A DNA stretch of 10,668 bases, taken from assembly GCA_900548795.1 (NCBI GenBank), contig URLT01000067.1, positions 1 to 10,668 of the forward strand, read 5' to 3'. Both the position numbers and the translations under genes were made by a program. Shown in pieces: positions 1 through 6,600 of this stretch. Within the stretch, counting starts at the first letter, position 1. Every line of letters starts with the position of its first letter. The notes under the pieces are model-generated. The model was not told the DNA's origin. It was given only the letters and a program-made list of their open reading frames with translations, and searched no databases. The DNA comes from an uncultured Eubacteriales bacterium (GTDB lineage: Bacteria; Bacillota; Clostridia; Oscillospirales; Oscillospiraceae).

Positions 1-5
1 ATACT

Positions 6-36
6 GATTCTTGATTCAAATATTGAATCAAGAATC
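6..36. repeat. Palindrome with 14-bp perfect arms
   Basis: The left arm GATTCTTGATTCAA (6-19) and right arm TTGAATCAAGAATC (23-36) are exact reverse complements around a 3-nt centre. The same core recurs at 316-332 (half copy), 9164-9191 (one base different, right arm cut short) and 9205-9242. It is thus a member of a dispersed palindromic repeat family and not a one-off terminator. There is no U-tract on either side. What it does is unknown. Confidence 0.85.
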
Positions 37-38
37 CC

Positions 39-73
39 GTGTGCTTTGCACACTCGCATCGTGCGAATGCACG
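39..73. other. Two small adjacent hairpins
   Basis: GTGTGC (39-44) pairs with GCACAC (48-53) around TTT, and CGTGC (60-64) pairs with GCACG (69-73) around GAAT. Both are short but perfect. They sit between the first palindrome and the nested stem at 90-146, and no open frame with a ribosome binding site is present. Together with their neighbours they may be the remains of one structured repeat; this is inference. Confidence 0.4.
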
Positions 74-89
74 CTGCGCCGTCTCATGC

Positions 90-146
90 AGAATCTGACG
101 CGCCGCTGGCGCTATAAAAAGCTCTTTAAGCTTTTTAACAGATTCT
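90..146. other. Nested stem structure enclosing two hairpins; weak bidirectional terminator-like stem
   Basis: An outer stem AGAATCTG (90-97) / CAGATTCT (139-146) encloses GCGCC-GCT-GGCGC (100-112) and AAAAAGCT (116-123) / AGCTTTTT (129-136). The last hairpin ends in five T on either strand, so it could end minus-strand transcripts coming from the small peptide gene, or plus-strand transcripts from outside the window. The long-hairpin element starts exactly at its right edge. It could also be part of a mobile repeat or a small structured RNA; I cannot tell which. Confidence 0.4.
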
Positions 147-311
147 AGGGAAGCTCTGATTCAATCGCAAGAGCGGTCAGCGAGGGATTTTGTTCCAAAT
201 TGAGGTTTGGAAATTGCAGGAATCCTTTTCGGATTTCAAGATTTTCAAACCGATAAGTTGGGGCAAAAGACCCGCTGAGCGCCGCAGCCGATTGATTCAG
301 AGGTTCCCTAG
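145..311. mobile_element. MITE-like long-hairpin element, about 160 bp, flanked by CTAG
   Basis: From GGGAAGCTCTGA (148-159) to TCAGAGGTTCCC (297-308) the whole element folds back on itself. The reverse complement of the right half aligns along its full length with the left half, with scattered mismatches and single-base gaps, and meets at AATCC-TTTTC-GGATT in the middle. The outer 20 bp differ at two positions only. CTAG is present at both edges (145-148 and 308-311), giving a possible target duplication of TA or CTAG; because the sequence is palindromic the exact boundary is ambiguous. It has no ribosome binding site and no protein-like frame. This is the expected form of a non-autonomous element moved in trans by a DDE transposase, but the transposase family is not identified. 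Confidence 0.72.
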
Positions 312-315
312 TATG

Positions 316-332
316 ATACTGATTCTTGATTC
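316..332. repeat. Half copy of the dispersed palindrome
   Basis: ATACTGATTCTTGATTC is an exact direct copy of bases 1-17. Only the left arm is present; the sequence then diverges (GATCGGGAGG). It lies five bases from the right edge of the MITE-like element, so the two copies bracket the nested stem and the element. Confidence 0.75.
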
Positions 333-368
333 GATCGGGAGGCGGCATGAAAGCGCCCCGATACGGCA

Positions 369-394
369 ATGTGGAAGCCTTTCGGCTTCCACAT
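369..394 (-). terminator. Perfect 11-bp hairpin after the small peptide gene
   Basis: ATGTGGAAGCC (369-379) and GGCTTCCACAT (384-394) are perfectly complementary; the minus-strand RNA would carry a GAAA tetraloop, a stable GNRA loop. It begins nine bases after the TGA stop of the 74-codon gene, so position suggests a 3' end. There is no U-tract after it on either strand, so it may be a poor intrinsic terminator, a factor-assisted one, or an mRNA-stabilising stem that protects the transcript from 3' exonucleases. Confidence 0.5.
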
Positions 395-403
395 CACGCA
401 TGG

Positions 404-628
404 TCAGGAGCCGAAGACGAACTCCGTCCCGACCTCGAAGGGGTCCATGAAATAGTCGCAGGTCATCACCGTGTCGGCTGTGAAGATATTCACGCCGAAG
501 CCTTCGGCATCATACCAAGAGCACTGGCTCGGGTCGCCCTGCTGTGCCGTTACCTTGCACGCCGTGATTGCCTCCATGAGGGAGAAGTTCTCAAAGAAAA
601 GTTCGGGTTTCTGATACATTTTTTTCAT
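404..628 (-). CDS. Small three-cysteine peptide of unknown function, possible RiPP-precursor-like
   Basis: A 74-residue protein that I cannot assign to a characterised family. It opens with MKKMYQKPELFFENFSL, a Lys/Pro/Phe-rich leader-like stretch of a type I recall from many short hypothetical proteins of gut Clostridia. It then carries Cys24, Cys36 (in GDPSQCS) and Cys57, and ends in an acidic, aromatic tail. There is no signal peptide or membrane segment. The start is supported by AGGTGA (635-640) six bases upstream. It begins 44 nt after the stop of the giant SLH gene with no terminator between, so the two are probably co-transcribed. An 11-bp hairpin follows the stop. A conserved N-terminus with a variable Cys-bearing core would fit a modified peptide precursor, but no modifying enzyme is visible here and this is inference. 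That it is a real gene is likely from position, ribosome binding site and its non-shadow composition. Confidence 0.68.
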   Translation of the reverse strand: MKKMYQKPELFFENFSLMEAITACKVTAQQGDPSQCSWYDAEGFGVNIFTADTVMTCDYFMDPFEVGTEFVFGS

Positions 629-634
629 TGTACG

Positions 635-640
635 TCACCT
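635..640 (-). promoter_or_regulatory. Ribosome binding site of the small peptide gene
   Basis: AGGTGA on the minus strand matches the 3' part of the AGGAGGTGA consensus and lies six bases before the ATG. This sets the start of the 74-codon gene and is one reason to accept it as real. No separate promoter is evident in the 44-nt gap. Confidence 0.6.
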
Positions 641-672
641 GCTCATTCTCTTAACATAGCATATCACAGAAC

Positions 673-3600
673 TTATTCATTTGCAAGCAAATTCTTGCTG
701 CGCATGAAAATCGTTGCGATCTGGGCTCTCGTTGCGCCCTCCGTCGGGTCGAGGTAGTTGACGCTGCCGACGCGATTGCCGCCGATGACGCCGTGCTCGA
801 CCGCCCACGCGAGGGCCGTGCGCGCATAGCCGGAGACCTTCTGCGCGTCGGGGAAGCCCTCAAGGCTCTGCTTGGAGTCGGGCTGCCCGGCATAGCGCCA
901 GAGGAAGGTCACCATCTGCTCGCGCGTGACCGCCTCGTCCGGCGCGAAGCGCGTCTCGCTGACGCCGTTGGTCAGGCCGGTCTCCGCCGCCCACGCGACC
1001 GCGTCGCTGTACCAGCAGCCGTCGGGGACGTCGGTGAAGCGGTGCGCCGTCTTCACGTCCGGCTCACCGGCCAGACGGTAGAGCACCGTGACGAGCATCG
1101 CGCGCGTGAGGGTGCCGTCCGGCTCAAAGGTGGTCTCGGAGGTGCCGCGCATCAGCCCGGCCTCAACGGCGTATCGCACGCCCGCCTCGTACCAAGCGCC
1201 CTCGTCCAGATCCGTGAACTTCGGCATCGGCTTCGGGTCGACCGGATCGGGGGTCGGCTCGACCGGATCGGGCTTCGGCTCGACCGGATCGGGCTTCGGC
1301 TCGACCGGATCGGGAGTCGGTTCGACCGGATCGGGCTTCGGCTCGACCGGATCGGGAGTCGGTTCGACCGGGTCGGGGGTCGGCTCAATGGGATCGGGCT
1401 TCGGGCTGCTGTCCACCACGGTGACGTAGCCGTCCGCGCCATAGACCATCGAGCCGTCGGCCACGCGGGTCATGATCGACTGCGCCACGTTGGTGATGCC
1501 CTTATTGATCTGCATTCTGACGGCGGCGCTGCTGCGCAGGTTCGTCAGCGCCAGAACGCCGTCTCCGGTGTTGGCGACAAGGATCGCGCAGGAGGTGCCC
1601 TGATCCCACGTCAGGTCGGCGCCGATCTCATAGTACATCTCGGTCGCCGTGGCAAGCGGCTTTTGCAGGGTCTGCGTCGCGCCGCCCGCGCTGCTGCTCT
1701 TGAGGGTGATGACCGTCAGCCCGGCTGCGGTGCCGTTGACCGCCTTGGCGCCGATCTGCACGTCCTGTCCGGCCTTGCCGTTTTCCAGATAGAAGACGAC
1801 CGCCTGATTCTTCGCGAGGTAGACCTCGGTCTTCGGGCCGTACTTCTCGAAATCCGCCATGCTGAAGGAGCTGCCCATGCCGTCGATGATCGCCGAGCCG
1901 GTCACGCCGTTGACGATGTCCGTCGGCGTGACGCCGCGCTTCGCCGGTGCGGCTTCCGTCGCGGCGGCCGTGCGGACGGCGCCGGTCACGGTGATGCTCT
2001 TGTAGCCGTACTTCGTCGTGCCGTCCGGCAGGGTGTAGGTCGCGCGCACCTGCGTCGTGCCTGCGGCAACGCCCTTGACGGTGCAGATGTTGCCGGCCGT
2101 TTCCATGGTAGCCACCGTGTTCTTGGAGTTCGTCCACGCGGGAACCGCGCCGTTGACCGCTACGCCGTCTGCATAGAGGGTCGCCCCGAGATATGCCTCT
2201 TCGCCGACTGTGATCGTGGTCTGCTCTGCCGTTACAGAGACGGTATAGACCACGGGGGCTGCCGGAGCGGCGTCGCCGGTGGTGTAGTAGGTGGTCGTCG
2301 TGCCGGAGCCGGACTGGCGATAGAGCTGCGGCAGGAGCATGCTATTGGAAAGAGCAGAGGTGTAATTCAAAAATCTGGGGCTGTTCACATTATAGAGAAT
2401 GCGTCCGTAGCTGCTGGCCGTGTTCTGAATGGTGGCACTACCGTCGGAGGCAATGGAGATTGTCCACGTAGTCGTTCCCTTGTCCCAAGCCATCTTCTTA
2501 ACAGCCGTTGCGCCCAAAAGCTTGCTGCTTTCGTTTGTCAGCGTCCATGCGCCGCTCTGGCCGCCCAGCGTCAACACCGCTGCGCCGTCCGGCTTAGTCA
2601 CGGTGTTTTTGTCCGCCGAGAAAACAGCTTCTATCCGTTCCATGTAATCCTTTGTAATCGTTCCCGCCACAGAGTCGTTCGTGTTGGAGGCGATCAGAAG
2701 GCGATCTCCCGCTTGCAGGGTAGAGCCGTCCGTCACCAGCATCCAATCACCGCTTCCGCTGGAGACGACGTCATAGGTATAGCAGGCATACAGCTCGGTA
2801 TCCTTGCTGAATTCGTAAGTGCTCCCAGCCGTGTAGAGCGTCGGGGCGGTCGTGGTCGCCGCGGTCACCGCCGCGACCCAGCCGACAAAGCGGTAGTTGA
2901 CGTCGCCGGCGGTATAGTCGCTCATGGCGGGCAGCGTTGCGGAGGTTCCGGTCGCCGCCGCAGGCGCGGTCTGCGTGGAGGGAACAAGATAGGTCAGCGT
3001 GCAGCTGCTCACGGTCTCAGTCTTCTGGTAGCCGCACTTGGTGCAGGTATAAGTAAGCGTGTTTCCGGAGGTCACACCTGCATCGAACGTGTGCGGCTCT
3101 TCGATGACGTTGCCGCAAGCGCAGGAAGCGTAGTGCGTCAACGCGTCATTTTTCGTGTACCCTGCCGTGTAGCTGTGCGTATGCACCGCGTCGCCCGACA
3201 CGTAACCGCAGACGGAGCAAACGCTCTTTCCCGTCGTCTCGTTGTAGACCAAGGTATGCGGCGCCTTGTCTGCGATCTCGTTGCAGCGCGTGCAGAGGTG
3301 CCAATGCTCCTCGGCGTCGTACGTCCAGCCGCTGTAGCTGTGCCCCAGCGCGGCGACGACCTCGGTCTTGGTCTTGTCGCAGGCCGAACCGTCGAGCCTC
3401 GTGGCAGTGCAGCGATAGGTGCGCACGCCCGTCGCGGTGCAGGTCGGCTGCGTCGTGACGGAGGAGCTGCCCCAGACGTGCGTATGGCCGCTCACGGTGA
3501 TGTCTCCGGTGTGGATCGCCGAGGCATAGACCTTGCCGTCGCTTCCGGTGAGCTGGAGCGTGACATACGTCGTGCCCGCGCCGGCTGCATAGGCAACGTT

Positions 3601-6600
3601 CGCGTTGTTATAGCAATTGACGATGTTGGCGTTGTTGCTCTTCCAGAATTCGGTGAAGGTCAGCGCGTTGAAGAAGGTCTTCGCAGCCGCAGGCGCGGCG
3701 CTGTCGACCGCGATCTGATAGGTCAGGGTGCTGCGGTCGTTCTCCGCCTCGGTGCTCAGCGCGGTCGTCGCCGCCGTGGCAGTGACATAGAAGTAGGCCG
3801 TGTTCATCACGTTTCCGCAGATGTCGCACTTCTCGACGAGCTTGCCTCTGCCGTCGAGGGTCGCCGACGCGTTATAGGTCGCCTTCGCGCCCAGCTCCCA
3901 ATGCGAGGAGCCGGTGTGCCCGCAGGGCTGCGCCGTGGCCGAGCCGAATGCGCCGGCCTCAAGGATGGCGTCGCGAATGGAGAGATAGTGGAGCTTGCTC
4001 TCGTTTTGGATCGGGTCGTGGATGCGAACGGCGTCGAAATAGAAGTCGTACTCGCCGTCCTCGCGGATGTCGAACGCAGCGGAGTAGGCCGCCGTGAGCT
4101 TGACGTGATACAGGCCGTAGTCCAGACCGATGACCTTGAGCACGGGGATCTGGTAATAATCCAGCGTCGCCGCGTCGTCCACCGGGCGCCAGTAGTGCGT
4201 TTCCACGCGCTTGACATAGAACGGGGCGACCGCGCCGTCCGCTGCGGCGACGTAGCCCTCGCCGCTTCTGACGAAGAAGCCCTCCGGCTCATAGCGCACC
4301 TCGAAGCCGCCGTTGGCATCGATGATGAGCTTGGAATACGCGCCGGAGGCGTTCTCGGTGCCGTCCCGGTCGCAGCGGATGGTCTCCTGATAAGCCACGC
4401 TCTCGAAGCCGTCCTTCACATATTCATAGCCGCGATAGGTGGAGATGACCTTGTTGACAACGCTCTTGCCGGCCGCATTGGTGACCTGAACCATGAACGC
4501 GCCGGTGTTGTTCGAGGTGACGGAGACGACGTCGAAGCCGGTGCCCGCGAAATCGAACTCGACGAGCGGGTTCTTCACGGACGCGGGCGGCTGCGTCTCG
4601 TCCTTGGTCACGTTGACCCTGTGGATGCTCCCGGCGGAATACTGCGCATAGACGCCGTCATAGTTCGCGTCGTATTCCACGATGTCGGAGGCCGTCAGGC
4701 TGGAGGTCTGCTCCGCGATCGTCTCGGAGCCGAGCGTCGTCCACGCGCCGTGTCTGCCGTCGGTATAGGTAAAGGCGGAGTTGGAGTCCTCATAATAGAC
4801 GGCGGAGGCGGGCTTGACGGTGATGGTTGCCGAGGCGGTCTTGCCGTTTGCCGCCGTGACGGTATAGGTGCAGCTGACCGCAGCGCTGAGGAAGCCGTCG
4901 GGCGTATAGGTGACGGTCATGTCGCCGTTCACGGTAAAGTCGGCCTGTGCACCGTTCAGAACCACGCTTGCCGCAGCGGTGTTTGTAAAGACGTCGTTTG
5001 CGAGGATGTTGAAGGTCACGGGGCGGTCAAAGTCCACGATGACGGTGTCGTTATTGGCGACCACGTCCGTCGACTGCTCGCCGACGGTGACCTTGACGGA
5101 GGCTCTCGGGACGTCCGCCGTCTGGCCGCTTTTCGTGTCGGTCGCCTTCATGCCGGAGACATAGACGGTGATGACCGTTCCGGCGGCAAGGCCGGAGACG
5201 TTGAGGCTGGCCGAGCCGTCGGCGTTCTTTGTGACGGTTGCGCCCGGGTTGTTGGTCGCCCAGACGAGCTTCGTTTCGTCGACCGTGAAGCCGTTCCCGG
5301 CCGTTTCGCCCGCGGCGTTTCTCACGAGCTTGCCGAGCGGGTAGGCCGCAGAGCCGAAGGGAACGGTGAAGTCGCCGGTCGTGCCGCCGTTATGGGTGAT
5401 CTGCGCGGTGTAGGAGAACCACTTGACATAGACCTTGTAGGTCGCCTTGCTCGCGGCCGTGCCGTCTCCGGTCAGGCCGGTGAGGGTCACGGTGAGGATG
5501 GAGTCCTTCGTGACGTTGGCATAATTCAGCTTGCCGTCTGCTCCGATGCTGACGGTCTCGGCGGCGTCGGTGTTGTTCACAACGCTCCACGCGGCGCTGC
5601 CGCCCTTGACGACGCTGCCGGTCTTGCTGTTTTCGTCCGTCAGATCGTTGACAACATAGGCGTCAAGCGGGAGGACGCACTCTGCGGCGGTCGTGCCCGC
5701 GGTCTTGTAGACCGTGTACTGAACCTCGGTGTCCGCGCCGGAGGCCGTCTCGTAGATCACGGTGGAATAGGTGGCAACGGGCGCGCCGACGACCACCTTT
5801 GCCTGCGTGGAAACCGTGTGGTCGACGTTGTTCAGCTCGTCATGGACGACGTAGCTGACCTGCACCAGCGCATAGGTGCTGGAAGCCGAGCCGTTGGTCG
5901 TGAGCACGCCGGTGCTCGGGTCGATGGTCATGGCGTTGTTTTTCTCAACGATGCTCCACGTCGGCTGGCCGACCTGCGACCAGTTGGGGTAGTCCTCGAT
6001 GTTGGGGGCGAGCGCGCTGGTCAGCGTTGCGGTCGCCTTGCCGTAAGGAATTTCGCCCGCGTTGGAGATCGTGATCTGCTCGCCGGTGTAATAGATCTGC
6101 GCGCGGAACGGGTTGGGGTTGCCAAACAGGAAGAGGTTATAGCAAGTACCGGAGCCGTAAGAGCCGGCATTTAGATTGCTGCTGTAGGCGCCGTTGCCAT
6201 AAACACGGAAGCGGGCGTTCTCCACGTTTCCCGTCGATCCCCAGAACAGCGTGTTAAACAGGATGCTTCTGTTCGAGCTGTATACGCTTTGGATGTTTAC
6301 CACATCCGCCTGATAGCCGTTGACGGTTTCCACGCCCGTATGCCAGCTGATCGTCCAGAGCGCCTTGGTGTCGCTTGTCGACGCATCGAGCACATAGCCG
6401 AACTCGTTGTTGCCTGTCGTAGACGAATAGCTGTTTGCAAGGTAGTAGTTCGTGCCCTTGATGCGGATGGTGTAGTAGTGGTTCACGTCGTCGACCTGCT
6501 CGATGGTGAAGGCGAAGCCGTCGTCGATGTCCGTGATTTGGTCAAAGATGGGCGTGCCGTTGACCAAGGTGTCCCCGGTCTTTTCCATTGCGATAACGGA

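Noticed and set aside
145..369. Minus-strand frame across the MITE-like element
   Set aside because: It lies almost wholly within the hairpin element, has no ribosome binding site, and its product has no protein-like features.
1237..1404. Regular 21-bp repeats as a possible CRISPR array
   Set aside because: Units are contiguous with no unique spacers, and stay in frame as PxPDPVE within the surface protein.
793..6174. Very long open frame on the plus strand opposite the giant surface-protein gene
   Set aside because: Its product is Arg/Gly/Val/Asp-rich without any recognisable domain, signal or ribosome binding site, and even encodes the reverse of the Pro-rich repeats as low-complexity sequence. 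This is the usual shadow of a GC-biased gene.
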